Of a stretch of DNA of 64,000 nt, positions 17,063-25,712 are shown in pieces (position 1 is the first letter of the stretch; every line of letters begins with the position of its first letter). The translations under genes were made by a program, and so were the position numbers. The notes below the pieces were generated by a model. It was not told where the DNA came from. It saw only the letters and a list, made by a program, of their open reading frames with translations, and ran no database searches. Origin of the DNA: Paenibacillus beijingensis (GTDB taxonomy: Bacteria > Bacillota > Bacilli > Paenibacillales > Paenibacillaceae); NCBI RefSeq assembly GCF_000961095.1, contig NZ_CP011058.1, forward strand, positions 769,501 to 833,500. Reading direction: 5' to 3'.

Positions 17063-19372
17063 GCCTCGACCCGAAATCCCTTCCGCCAAATACCGCTGCA
17101 AAATATCGTCGAGCATTTCCAGCCGGACCGGCTTGCTGATATAATCCGTCATCCCGGCATCCAAGCAGCGCTGGCGGTCCGCCGGCAGCACGTTGGCCGT
17201 CATGGCGACAATGACCGGGCGGCTCCCCGTCTCTTTATTCTCGCCGATCCGGCGCGTCGCTTCCAGCCCATCCATGACCGGCATCTGCATATCCATCAGA
17301 ATGAGGTCATACTCTTCGGCGGCTGCCATTTCAAGCGCCTGCCATCCGTTCTCGGCAATGTCGGCCGCATAGCCGAGACGGCCCAGCAGCCGCAGCGTCA
17401 GCTTCTGGTTCACTTCGTTGTCTTCCGCCACCAGAATTCGCGGCGGCGTTGACATTCCGTCGTTCCCGCCGATCACCGAGCGCGGGCCAAGCGGCAATGC
17501 GGCATCATCCCGTTCGCGCATGGCACCTTCCGCTTCTTCCCGTTCACGCTCGGAGGCGGCCCCGATCTCGCCGACCGTACCCTCCAGCATCGCGAGGAAA
17601 GAGAACGCCCCCTTGCGGCTTGGTTCCGCTTTCTCCTCCGGCGCAGGCAGCGCCGGCAACTCGCTCGGAGCGGCCTTGCCGCTTGCAAAACGCTTCAGAG
17701 CGATCGTGAACATAAACACGGCCCCTGTCGGCACATTATGCTCGACGCGGATTGTCCCGCCCATCATTTCGACAAGGTTGCTGCAGATGGCGAGCCCGAG
17801 TCCCGTTCCCCCGTACTTGCGGGTCATCGAAGAATCCAGCTGGGAGAACGGCTTGAAGAGTAGGGGCAGCTTGTCGTCCGGAATGCCGACGCCCGTATCC
17901 CGCACCTCGAACTCCAGCATCAAAAGCGGATTGACCGTTTCTTCCCCCGAAGCCGGGGCGCCCGTCTGCCAGACATCAAGCCCCGGTTTATTTTTCGCCG
18001 CTTTGTAAGGTTGACGATTCCCACCCTGATTCGATTGTTCCGCAGCACGGACGTAAATTTGGATGCTGCCCTCATTCGTGAATTTGATTGCGTTGCCCAC
18101 CAGATTAATCAGAATTTGGCGCAGCTTGGTCGCATCTCCATACACAAATTCCGGTATCGCCGGGTCGATTGTACATGTGATGTCCAGGTTGCGTTCGCGG
18201 GATTTGGCGATAAACATATCAAGCGTCTCATCGAGACAGCTTTGCAGCTGGAACTGCACTTCCTCCAGCTCCATCTTCCCGGCTTCGATTTTGGCATAGT
18301 CGAGAATGTCGTTGATGACGTTCAGCAGCGTGTTCCCGCTCTTCTGGATAATCTCCGCATAATCGCGCTGCTCCTCGTTCAGTGCCGTTTCCATCAGCAG
18401 CGTCGTCATGCCGATCACTCCGTTCATCGGCGTGCGGATTTCATGGCTGACCATCGCCAGAAATTCCGTTTTCGCTCTGGCCGCAATTTCCGCCGCTTCC
18501 TTCGCCCGGACGAGCTCGCGCTCGGATTGCTTGCGCTCCGAAATATCGCTGATCGTACACGCATAGATCCGTTCGCCCTCGACCATCGTGCTGCCCAGCT
18601 TCATTTCGGCAAAAAACCAGCTTCCGTCTTTCCGGCGGGGAGTGACCTCTTCCGGCTTGATGCCAGGCTTGGAGCCATCCTCCGCCGTTTTGCCGCTAAT
18701 ATCCGGTTCAAGAAGCGGAATAAGAAGCGTAACCGGCTTGCCGATCACTTCCTCCTCCCCGTAGCCGAACATCGTCGTCAGCGCCTTGTTGACGGCCAGA
18801 ATCGTACCCCGTTCGTCAAACGTGACCATCGTATCCATCGAAGTGCTGGTGACGACATTCGTCATCGCTTCCGCTTTCGACAGCTGATACGTCATGCGCA
18901 GCAGCTCATTGTTTATTTTTTCGAGCTCCTTCTTTTTCTGGTGAAGCAGGTCCGTTTGCAGCTGCAGTTTTTTATTGCTGACATACATACTGACGAAGCC
19001 TTCGATCTTTGAGCGGAAAATTTGCGGCACGAACGGTTTAAGCATATAGTCGATCGCTCCCACGGCATACCCGGTATATAAATGCTGGGTTTCCTTGCTC
19101 GTCGCAGAAACGAATATGATCGGAATTTCTTTCGTTTTATCGCGCGACTTAATCATTCTGGCTGTCTCGAAGCCATCCATGCCCGGCATCTGCACATCCA
19201 ATACGATGACGGCAAAATCATCCTTCAGAAGAGCGCGCAGCGCTTCCTCCCCGGACAAACATTTGACCAGATTATAGTTTAAATCGCCGAGAACCGCTTC
19301 GATTGCAAGCAGATTTTCCGGATGGTCGTCAACCAGCAGTATATTGATAGGTCCATCATAGGAGATCACCAT
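17045..19372 (-). CDS. Soluble hybrid histidine kinase: REC-PAS-HisKA-HATPase-REC
   Basis: The 775-residue protein has no membrane segment. In order it shows a receiver domain (about 8-125, phospho-Asp in VIVLDVQMPGMDG), a coiled linker, a PAS domain (about 175-290), HisKA (phospho-His in FLAMVSHEIRTPMN near 310), an ATPase domain (DTGVGIP, GTGLGLAI) and a C-terminal receiver domain (about 650-765, LILMDMQMPVMDG). It can both receive phosphate at its N-terminus and relay it internally. It is the last gene of an operon with a three-receiver hybrid kinase and CheR, so the likely chain is input kinase, then this second kinase. No DNA-binding or output gene is adjacent. Confidence 0.93.
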   Translation of the reverse strand: MVISYDGPINILLVDDHPENLLAIEAVLGDLNYNLVKCLSGEEALRALLKDDFAVIVLDVQMPGMDGFETARMIKSRDKTKEIPIIFVSATSKETQHLYTGYAVGAIDYMLKPFVPQIFRSKIEGFVSMYVSNKKLQLQTDLLHQKKKELEKINNELLRMTYQLSKAEAMTNVVTSTSMDTMVTFDERGTILAVNKALTTMFGYGEEEVIGKPVTLLIPLLEPDISGKTAEDGSKPGIKPEEVTPRRKDGSWFFAEMKLGSTMVEGERIYACTISDISERKQSERELVRAKEAAEIAARAKTEFLAMVSHEIRTPMNGVIGMTTLLMETALNEEQRDYAEIIQKSGNTLLNVINDILDYAKIEAGKMELEEVQFQLQSCLDETLDMFIAKSRERNLDITCTIDPAIPEFVYGDATKLRQILINLVGNAIKFTNEGSIQIYVRAAEQSNQGGNRQPYKAAKNKPGLDVWQTGAPASGEETVNPLLMLEFEVRDTGVGIPDDKLPLLFKPFSQLDSSMTRKYGGTGLGLAICSNLVEMMGGTIRVEHNVPTGAVFMFTIALKRFASGKAAPSELPALPAPEEKAEPSRKGAFSFLAMLEGTVGEIGAASEREREEAEGAMRERDDAALPLGPRSVIGGNDGMSTPPRILVAEDNEVNQKLTLRLLGRLGYAADIAENGWQALEMAAAEEYDLILMDMQMPVMDGLEATRRIGENKETGSRPVIVAMTANVLPADRQRCLDAGMTDYISKPVRLEMLDDILQRYLAEGISGRGKLPAH

Positions 19373-19423
19373 TGCTTCACCTGCCTAAAATAGAGTGAAA
19401 CGGCACCGTTCATAAGCGGACAT

Positions 19424-20224
19424 TCACTTCACCTTGCGGTATAACCGGTTGTGAATATCAAGCTCTTCATAACGATCGGCGTGCCTTGTGAAATTAATCG
19501 ATTCCTTCGTGCCGAGACTGATCACACCGAACATACTGAGACTGTCGTACAGCAGAGAGTGAACGTGGTTTTGCAGTTCCTTGTTGAAATAAATCATTAC
19601 GTTCCGGCACAGGATGACATGGAATTCGTTGAATGAACCGTCTGTGACGAGATTATGCTGGGCAAAGACGATATTTTTTTTCAAATCGCTTTGAAAAATA
19701 ACCGAATCGTACTTGGCCGTGTAATAATCGGAGAACGACTCTCTGCCTCCCGCCTCCATGTAGTTGCGCGTATACTGTTGCATTCGCTCCAGCGGAAACA
19801 CGCCTTCGCGCGCCACATCAAGCACATCCGCATTCATATCCGTTGCGTAGATGCGAGTGCGGTCGTACAGCCCTTCCTCCTGCAGCAGAATCGCCATCGA
19901 ATACACCTCTTCGCCGGTCGAACAGCCTGCATGCCAAATCCGGATGAACGGATACGTCCGCAGCAGCGGCACCACAGCTTTACGGAACGACAGGAACGCT
20001 TCGGGATCGCGGAACATTTCCGTTACGTGAATGGTCATATCGGCGATCAGCCGCTTCAGACAGTCCCGGTCATGGAGGACGCGTTCGGTAAGCCCCGTCA
20101 CGGTTGCAAGCCGCTCCGCATTCACACGGTGCCAAATCCGGCGCCGGATCGAGGCGTAAGCGTAATTGCGGAAATCGTAACCGTGCAGCCGGAATACCGC
20201 CTCCAGCAGCAGCTCGATTTCCAC
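19424..20224 (-). CDS. CheR-type protein-glutamate methyltransferase
   Basis: The 266-residue protein has the CheR N-terminal helical domain (YDFRNYAYASIRRRI, typical of CheR proteins linked to hybrid kinases rather than to flagellar chemotaxis) and a Rossmann-type methyltransferase domain with the SAM-binding HAGCSTGEEVYSMA. It uses S-adenosylmethionine to methylate glutamates on signalling proteins. No cheB or chemoreceptor gene is present; the MCP-like helical bundle of the kinase encoded upstream is a possible target. The GTG at 20224 is the best available start but has a weak ribosome binding site, and coding-like sequence continues upstream in frame without an ATG, so the true start may be earlier. 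Confidence 0.88.
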   Translation of the reverse strand: MEIELLLEAVFRLHGYDFRNYAYASIRRRIWHRVNAERLATVTGLTERVLHDRDCLKRLIADMTIHVTEMFRDPEAFLSFRKAVVPLLRTYPFIRIWHAGCSTGEEVYSMAILLQEEGLYDRTRIYATDMNADVLDVAREGVFPLERMQQYTRNYMEAGGRESFSDYYTAKYDSVIFQSDLKKNIVFAQHNLVTDGSFNEFHVILCRNVMIYFNKELQNHVHSLLYDSLSMFGVISLGTKESINFTRHADRYEELDIHNRLYRKVK

Positions 20225-20264
20225 TTGTTCGCGCTCATCGTTTTGCGATGAAAATTTCTCACTG

Positions 20265-23200
20265 TTATTTATATAACCACACCCTCATCAATGAAAGCAG
20301 CTGATCAATATTTACCGGCTTGGCAAAGTAATCGGAAGCTCCCGCTTCGATACATTTATCACGGTCGCCCTTCATCGCTTTGGCGGTTATGGCGATAATA
20401 GGCAGCTTGTCGTACTTGGCATTTTCACGAATGAGACGCATCGCTTCGTAGCCGTCCATTTCCGGCATCATAATATCCATCAGCACAAGATCAAGGTCGG
20501 CGTTCTTCTCGATCATCTCAATCGCTTCGCGGCCGTTTTCAGCGTACAGCACGTTTATATGATAGCTTTCCAGCACGCTCCCGAGCGCGAACACGTTGCG
20601 GATGTCGTCATCGACGATGAGCACGTTTTTATGCTCGAAAATCGTTTCCACATTGTGCAGCTGGCGCAGCAAATTGCGTTTCTCCTCCGGCATCTGGGCT
20701 TCGATGCGGTGCAGGAACAGCGTCGTTTCGTCAAGAAGCCGCTCGGGCGATTTCACATCCTTAATGATGATCGTCTCCGCATACTTCTTCAGCATCATCT
20801 CTTCCCGCTTTTCCAGCTCGCGGCCGGTATAAATAATAATCGGCAGGTCGTGCAAATCTTCGTTTTTGCGGATTTGATCGAGCAGCTCGAAGCCGGTCAT
20901 ATCCGGCAGACCGAGGTCGAGCACCATGCAATCGTAGTGCTGGCCGCCCAGCTCCATCAGCGCTTCCCTGCCCGAGGAAACGCCCGTAATGGCGACGTCC
21001 TCATCGCCGATAAGCTCCTCGATCGAGCGGCGCTGAGCCTCGTCGTCCTCGACGATGAGCAGCCGCTTCAGATTCCGTTCCATAAACGATTCAATCTGCG
21101 AGAATACGGCGTCCAGGCTTTCTTTGGTCGTCGGCTTCTTCAAGTACGCGATCGCTCCAAGCGAGAGGCCCTGCTGAATTTCATCGAAGACGGATATGAG
21201 ATGGACCGGTATATGCCGCGTATCCGAATGGTTCTTCAGCTGGTGAAGCACCGACCAGCCGTCCATGACGGGCAGCTGAATATCCAGCAATATCGCATCC
21301 GGCTTGTAATTGCGCGCATAGCTCAGCCCTTTGTCGCCCTGCAGCGCCACGATTCCTTTAAACCCGCGGGCTCTTGCGATGTCGAGCAGAATGCGGGCGA
21401 AGGCGATATCGTCTTCAACGATCAGCACCAGCTTGTCGCCCTGCTCCAGCGTCTCCAAATCGTCCGTCAAATCGACCGTCAGTTCCGGCTTTGAGCTTCT
21501 GGCGTTCTCCGGCTTGGGCGGCGCGGAGACTTCCGACCGAGATGCAGCCGTTTCGGCCATCTGCGGAAACAGCTGCGAATCGGATTGTCCGCCCTCTTCC
21601 TGCAGCTCCAGCCGGCTGCCGGAATGAAGCTCCGGAATGACCAGCGTAAATGCGCTGCCCCGCCCCTCTTCGCTCTCCAGTCTTAACGTGCCCCCGAGCA
21701 GCTTCGCCAAGTCGCGGCTGATCGCAAGCCCAAGGCCCGTGCCGCCGTATTTGCGGCTTGTCGTGCCGTCCGCCTGCTGGAACGCTTCGAATATGATCGA
21801 CTGTTTATCCTCTTGAATGCCGATTCCGGTATCCCGCACTTCGAAAGCGATCCAACCGCCGCCGCTTCCACCGGCCGGCAGTTCATGTTCCCCGGCCCGG
21901 CGAATATGCAGCTTGACGGAGCCTTGATTCGTAAATTTAAACGCGTTGGAAAGCAGGTTGCGCAAAATCTGTTTTACCCGATGGCCGTCCGTAAAAATTT
22001 GCCGCGATACGTCTTCGTCCACCTTCGTTTCGAGAGCGACCCCTTTCTGCTGGCTGATCGGCCGGAAGTTGCGCATGACGTAATGCTCCAGCTCGGCAAG
22101 CGGCACATATTCGGTGACGAGGTCCATTTTGCCCGCTCCGATTTTGGACAAATCAAGAATTTCATCGATCAGCTTCAGCAGATCGCTGCCGGAGGCATGA
22201 ATCGTCGTTGCGAATTCGACCTGCTTCTCCGTCAAATTTCCTTCCTTGTTGCCTGCGAGCATTTGCGACAAAATAAGAAGACTGTTCAGCGGCGTTCGCA
22301 GCTCATGCGACATATTGGCCAAAAACTCCGATTTATACTTGGACGCAAGCCCAAGCTGGATCGTCTGCTTCTCCAGCGCGTCGCGCGTCTTCTCGATGCG
22401 TTCATTTTGCTTCTTCGTTTCTTTCATTTGCAGCTCCAGCAGATGGGTCTTCTGCAGCAGCTCTTCATTCGTCTGCTCCAGCTGTTCCTGCTGGTTTTGC
22501 AGCGTCTCCTCGGATCGCTTGAGCGCTCTCGTCTGCTCTTCCAGACGGTCGTTGGAGCGGCGCAGCTCATCCTGCTGGCTCATCAGCTCCTCCGATTGCG
22601 ACTGCAGCTCCTCGCTCATCGTCTGCGATTCGCGCAGCAGCTCTTCGATCCGGTTCCGGCCGAACGCATTATGCATCACCATGCCCATGTTCTCGCCAAG
22701 CTGCTGCAGCAGCTCGATGTGCGCCTGCGTAAACGACTTCAGAGTGGCCAATTCAAGGACGGCTACGACATGGCTCTGATAATGAACCGGAACGAGATAG
22801 ATTTGCTTGGGGCTAGCCTCGCCAAAACCCGAGCGGATGCGCACATAAGAATCGGGCACCTGCTCCAGGAGCATCGGCTTCCGGTCTGCCGCACACTGGC
22901 CGACCAGTCCTTCGCCCCATGCGAAATGTTTCACGGCGATGGGCTGGTCTTCGCCAGCATAGACGCCCATCAAGTCGAGCTTTCTGCCTTCGCCCAGATT
23001 ATCGCGCACATAAAGCGCTCCGTAGCTCGCCTCAACAAGCGGCGTCACGGCGTCAACAAATTTGCCGGCCAAGCTGTTCAAATTGTTTTCATTTTGAACC
23101 CCCACGATGACGCCCGCCAAATTCGTTTTGATCCAGGTCTGTACCTGCATCTGCCGGTTGTGTTCCTCCTCGCGCGCGGTCTTCTCGTCAAGATCGTCCG

Positions 23201-23960
23201 CCAGCGCAATGAACGTGTCGGCTACCGCGCCGAATTCGCCGCCCGGTCTTGTCCGCAGACGGGCCGTCCTGGCGGCCTCTCCCCCTTTGGCGAAGCCGTT
23301 GATCATGTGCGAGAGGGAGTTAAAGCCGCGGCTCATGCTCAGCAGGCTCCAGAACACGACGACAAGTCCGGCCAAAATTCCGATCGCCGTCACGATAATC
23401 ATCAGATTCGTCGTATCCGTATTATCCTGCTCCGCCTGGGCAACGGCGTTCTGCATCGCCCGCTGATGGTAATTGGCCAATTTGTCAATTTGCGCGACAA
23501 GCTGCTCCTGGTAAGCCCGCCCTTCGCTTTCGCGAAGCTGGATGGCGGCCTCTCCCCGTCCCTGGCCGACCAGATTGATAACCTGCCTCATGTAGTTCTC
23601 GTACTCTTCAGTGTCGGCCGCAAGCTCGTCCACCATTTCGCCTTCATACTCCGAAAGGTAATTGAGCTGCAGCTTCTGGACCGCATCGTTCAGATTGGCG
23701 GCGGCCGCTTCCAGCGCCGGTTTGTTTTTGTCCAGCGTCTCCCGCGTCGGTACGGTAAGCACATTGACCAGAAAAGTGGCAATATCGTTTGCCTGGCTGC
23801 GGGCGTTCATCGCAACCGATACTTTCATATACCTTTGATCGTAGACTTCATTGGTTTGCGCGCCCAGATTATACAAATTGCGTATGCCGGCACTGCTGAG
23901 AAGCAGCAAAATCGTCATCAGAAATGAAAATCCGAGCAGCAGTTTCGTACGTATCTTCAT
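20265..23960 (-). CDS. Membrane hybrid histidine kinase with MCP-like input, GAF domain and three receiver domains
   Basis: The 1231-residue protein has a membrane helix at about 7-27, an extracellular four-helix-bundle input resembling chemoreceptors (about 30-185), a second membrane helix (about 188-210), HAMP, a GAF domain (about 280-440), a long coiled coil (about 445-540), HisKA (FLANMSHELRTPLN), an ATPase domain (DTGIGI, GTGLGLAI) and three receiver domains (about 845-965, 970-1090 and 1105-1225; phospho-Asp in AILLDIQLP, MVLDLGLP and LVLMDIMMP). It heads an operon with CheR and a second hybrid kinase. Comparable proteins run multi-step phosphorelays. Four 11-bp direct repeats lie 70 bp upstream. 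Confidence 0.93.
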   Translation of the reverse strand: MKIRTKLLLGFSFLMTILLLLSSAGIRNLYNLGAQTNEVYDQRYMKVSVAMNARSQANDIATFLVNVLTVPTRETLDKNKPALEAAAANLNDAVQKLQLNYLSEYEGEMVDELAADTEEYENYMRQVINLVGQGRGEAAIQLRESEGRAYQEQLVAQIDKLANYHQRAMQNAVAQAEQDNTDTTNLMIIVTAIGILAGLVVVFWSLLSMSRGFNSLSHMINGFAKGGEAARTARLRTRPGGEFGAVADTFIALADDLDEKTAREEEHNRQMQVQTWIKTNLAGVIVGVQNENNLNSLAGKFVDAVTPLVEASYGALYVRDNLGEGRKLDLMGVYAGEDQPIAVKHFAWGEGLVGQCAADRKPMLLEQVPDSYVRIRSGFGEASPKQIYLVPVHYQSHVVAVLELATLKSFTQAHIELLQQLGENMGMVMHNAFGRNRIEELLRESQTMSEELQSQSEELMSQQDELRRSNDRLEEQTRALKRSEETLQNQQEQLEQTNEELLQKTHLLELQMKETKKQNERIEKTRDALEKQTIQLGLASKYKSEFLANMSHELRTPLNSLLILSQMLAGNKEGNLTEKQVEFATTIHASGSDLLKLIDEILDLSKIGAGKMDLVTEYVPLAELEHYVMRNFRPISQQKGVALETKVDEDVSRQIFTDGHRVKQILRNLLSNAFKFTNQGSVKLHIRRAGEHELPAGGSGGGWIAFEVRDTGIGIQEDKQSIIFEAFQQADGTTSRKYGGTGLGLAISRDLAKLLGGTLRLESEEGRGSAFTLVIPELHSGSRLELQEEGGQSDSQLFPQMAETAASRSEVSAPPKPENARSSKPELTVDLTDDLETLEQGDKLVLIVEDDIAFARILLDIARARGFKGIVALQGDKGLSYARNYKPDAILLDIQLPVMDGWSVLHQLKNHSDTRHIPVHLISVFDEIQQGLSLGAIAYLKKPTTKESLDAVFSQIESFMERNLKRLLIVEDDEAQRRSIEELIGDEDVAITGVSSGREALMELGGQHYDCMVLDLGLPDMTGFELLDQIRKNEDLHDLPIIIYTGRELEKREEMMLKKYAETIIIKDVKSPERLLDETTLFLHRIEAQMPEEKRNLLRQLHNVETIFEHKNVLIVDDDIRNVFALGSVLESYHINVLYAENGREAIEMIEKNADLDLVLMDIMMPEMDGYEAMRLIRENAKYDKLPIIAITAKAMKGDRDKCIEAGASDYFAKPVNIDQLLSLMRVWLYK

Positions 23961-24029
23961 CTGTCTGTCATCACCGCAATCCCCTCTCGCAATCCCCTCT
24001 AGTAAAATAATCGAAATAACAGAGGCTCA

Positions 24030-24073
24030 AACTTGGTATAAACTTGGTATAGACTTGGTGTAGACTTGGTATA
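24030..24073 (-). promoter_or_regulatory. Four 11-bp direct repeats upstream of the signalling operon
   Basis: Units (A/G)ACTTGGTATA occur at 24030-24040, 24041-24051, 24052-24062 (one change) and 24063-24073, with no gaps. They end just upstream of a possible -35 box TTGAGC on the minus strand, about 70 bp from the kinase start. An 11-bp period places each unit on the same DNA face, as in OmpR/PhoB-type regulator sites. A separate 13-bp tandem pair (CGCAATCCCCTCT) lies at 23975-24000. Confidence 0.6.
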
Positions 24074-24365
24074 AGAGCTTGACTTTTAAGTGAACTCAGC
24101 TGCATCAGCTGCATGGAATCGACGCGAGCGGACATAGAATCCGCTATTTCCCGCATATCACTCGTTTTTTGGGCTGAACGCGGACTTACGATCCGTTAAT
24201 GGCTGTGAATCTTCGCAAATTGGACTCACAGCACTTGACTCACAGCACTAGCCCCGCAGCCACTAGTCTCACGCCGCCGGCCACTACTACTTAGAACTGT
24301 TGATCTGCACTTCTATAACGCAATACAGCCCTGCACCAAATCATCTGGTAGTTCGCTCCGAAAAA

Positions 24366-24615
24366 CCTTTCGATGATCTAACGGAACTGAAGTAGCTTTT
24401 ATTTTGCAGTTATGAACCGATTTGGATATCTAACGGAACTGACAGCTCTTATTTTACATTTATGAGCCCATTTGGGTATCTAACGGAACTGACAGCTCTT
24501 AATCGATTTAAAATGGGTTATTTTCAGACCGAAAAACAGAAATAAGGTCCGATACTTCCGTTAGATTTTCAAATTGAACAAAATGAGCAGAATAACGTCC
24601 ACTGCTTCCGTTAGC
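24366..24615. repeat. Second interspersed repeat family (three direct, two inverted copies)
   Basis: The core TCTAACGGAACTGACAGC and variants occur in direct orientation near 24376, 24428 and 24479. The inverted core CTTCCGTTAG recurs near 24554 and 24605. Spacing is close to 52 bp. The copies share flanks such as TTATTTTACATTTATGA. The surrounding 24100-24860 stretch holds no convincing gene. Confidence 0.78.
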
Positions 24616-24738
24616 ATCCAAGAACAACCCGTAATGCAAAGCCCCACCATTCTACACAATAACAAGGAAGGCGTCACTCCTATACCGCAAATTGCACGAT
24701 ATTTACAAGGGAAATACCGGATTCCCATTGACGCTAAA

Positions 24739-24768
24739 GCAGCCGCCGCCCATTCGGGCAGCGGCTGC
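24739..24768 (-). terminator. GC-rich hairpin after the membrane-anchored hypothetical gene
   Basis: GCAGCCGC / GCGGCTGC with an inner GCCC/GGGC pairing forms a very stable stem, followed on the minus strand by TTTAG. It lies about 95 bp past the stop at 24863 and probably ends that transcript. Confidence 0.6.
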
Positions 24769-24862
24769 GGCGGATCTTCCATGCCGGCAGTTTCAATTAG
24801 AGTACCTTTACCCCCATCGAAAAAAACTGAATCAGCATCTCCGGAACGTTATTCGATTCGTA

Positions 24863-25474
24863 TTACTCTGAGGTCATCGGCCAGAAGAAATCAATCGACG
24901 TCAGCTTTCCGCTGCTCCCGTCCACAAACAGTTTCGCCGCCATGCCATTCGCGTCCACATAGCCGAAACCGTCCTCCGCTTCGAAATCCGGCTTTCCGAA
25001 TGCATTCTTCCAAGCTTCAATATCGACGGGAAGGGTCAACCCCCCGACTTTCACTTCGCCCGCTTCCTTCGGAATAAGAATATAATTCAGTTGGTCGCCG
25101 TCAAATCCGATCGTGATGCCGGGATAGATCCAGCTCGTCCTCGAGGAGAGCTGCTCGTCGGCCGGAGCCGCTGCGGGAAGGCCGAGCTTGCGCATCACAT
25201 CCGCTTTGCCGTCGCTGAGGGAAACGCCGTTGATCATGCCGAAATCACGCTTTCCTCCCGCCAGATGAGGCTCCGCTTTGAAGAAAGCATTTTCCGCTTC
25301 CTGTTCCCCGCTTCCTGCGGACAACTCCAGCAGGGGCGTGCCGCTATTAATCGCACCAACGGGTGCTGACTGCACTTCCGGAGCTGCCGGCCGGCTGTCA
25401 AATTTTAACGTCAATCCCAATCCGGCAAACAGCAGCAGCGTGCAAGCGGCGGCAACTCCGATTATTGTGCGCAT
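24863..25474 (-). CDS. Membrane-anchored hypothetical protein
   Basis: The 203-residue product has one N-terminal hydrophobic helix (signal anchor or uncleaved signal, about 5-25) and an exported domain. Two similar segments, around SLSDGKADVMRKLGLP...IYPGITIGFDGDQLNYI and around WKNAFGKPDFEAEDGFGYVDANGMAAKLFVD, look like the short Gly-rich repeats of small lipoprotein-like domains in Bacilli. No function can be named. ATG at 25474 or TTG at 25477 could start it; GAGAGGG is ten and seven bases away respectively. Confidence 0.7.
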   Translation of the reverse strand: MRTIIGVAAACTLLLFAGLGLTLKFDSRPAAPEVQSAPVGAINSGTPLLELSAGSGEQEAENAFFKAEPHLAGGKRDFGMINGVSLSDGKADVMRKLGLPAAAPADEQLSSRTSWIYPGITIGFDGDQLNYILIPKEAGEVKVGGLTLPVDIEAWKNAFGKPDFEAEDGFGYVDANGMAAKLFVDGSSGKLTSIDFFWPMTSE

Positions 25475-25665
25475 CAAATATACACCCTCTCCCGTTCAAT
25501 TCAAGGACGATTGCCCTATTGTTTCCCATTACCACGACGAACAGCCTATCAAACAAGTCCGTATCCGAAATTTAGCCGTCCGATGACGGCGGCGGAAAAC
25601 GTCATGCGCATTAAGCTGTCGGAGCTCGGGTTCAGCACTCTCGTTCGGGATTTGGATGGAGCGTG

Positions 25666-25697
25666 AAAAAAAAAAGGAACCGCTCCCGGTCCCTTTT
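25666..25697 (-). terminator. Intrinsic terminator of the CobW-family gene
   Basis: AAGGGACC / GGTTCCTT (with G-U pairs) followed by a run of about ten T on the minus strand, 16 bp past the stop codon. Confidence 0.85.
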
Positions 25698-25712
25698 CTA
25701 CGCATGTTGCAC

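Noticed and set aside
21813..23927. 704-codon plus-strand open frame opposite the hybrid kinase
   Set aside because: It is the reverse-strand shadow of a GC-rich gene; composition is skewed and no family is recognisable.
25583..25666. 27-codon plus-strand frame between two minus-strand genes
   Set aside because: It reads protein-like (ENVMRIKLSELGFSTLVRDLDG) but has no ribosome binding site or partner; at most a gene fragment.
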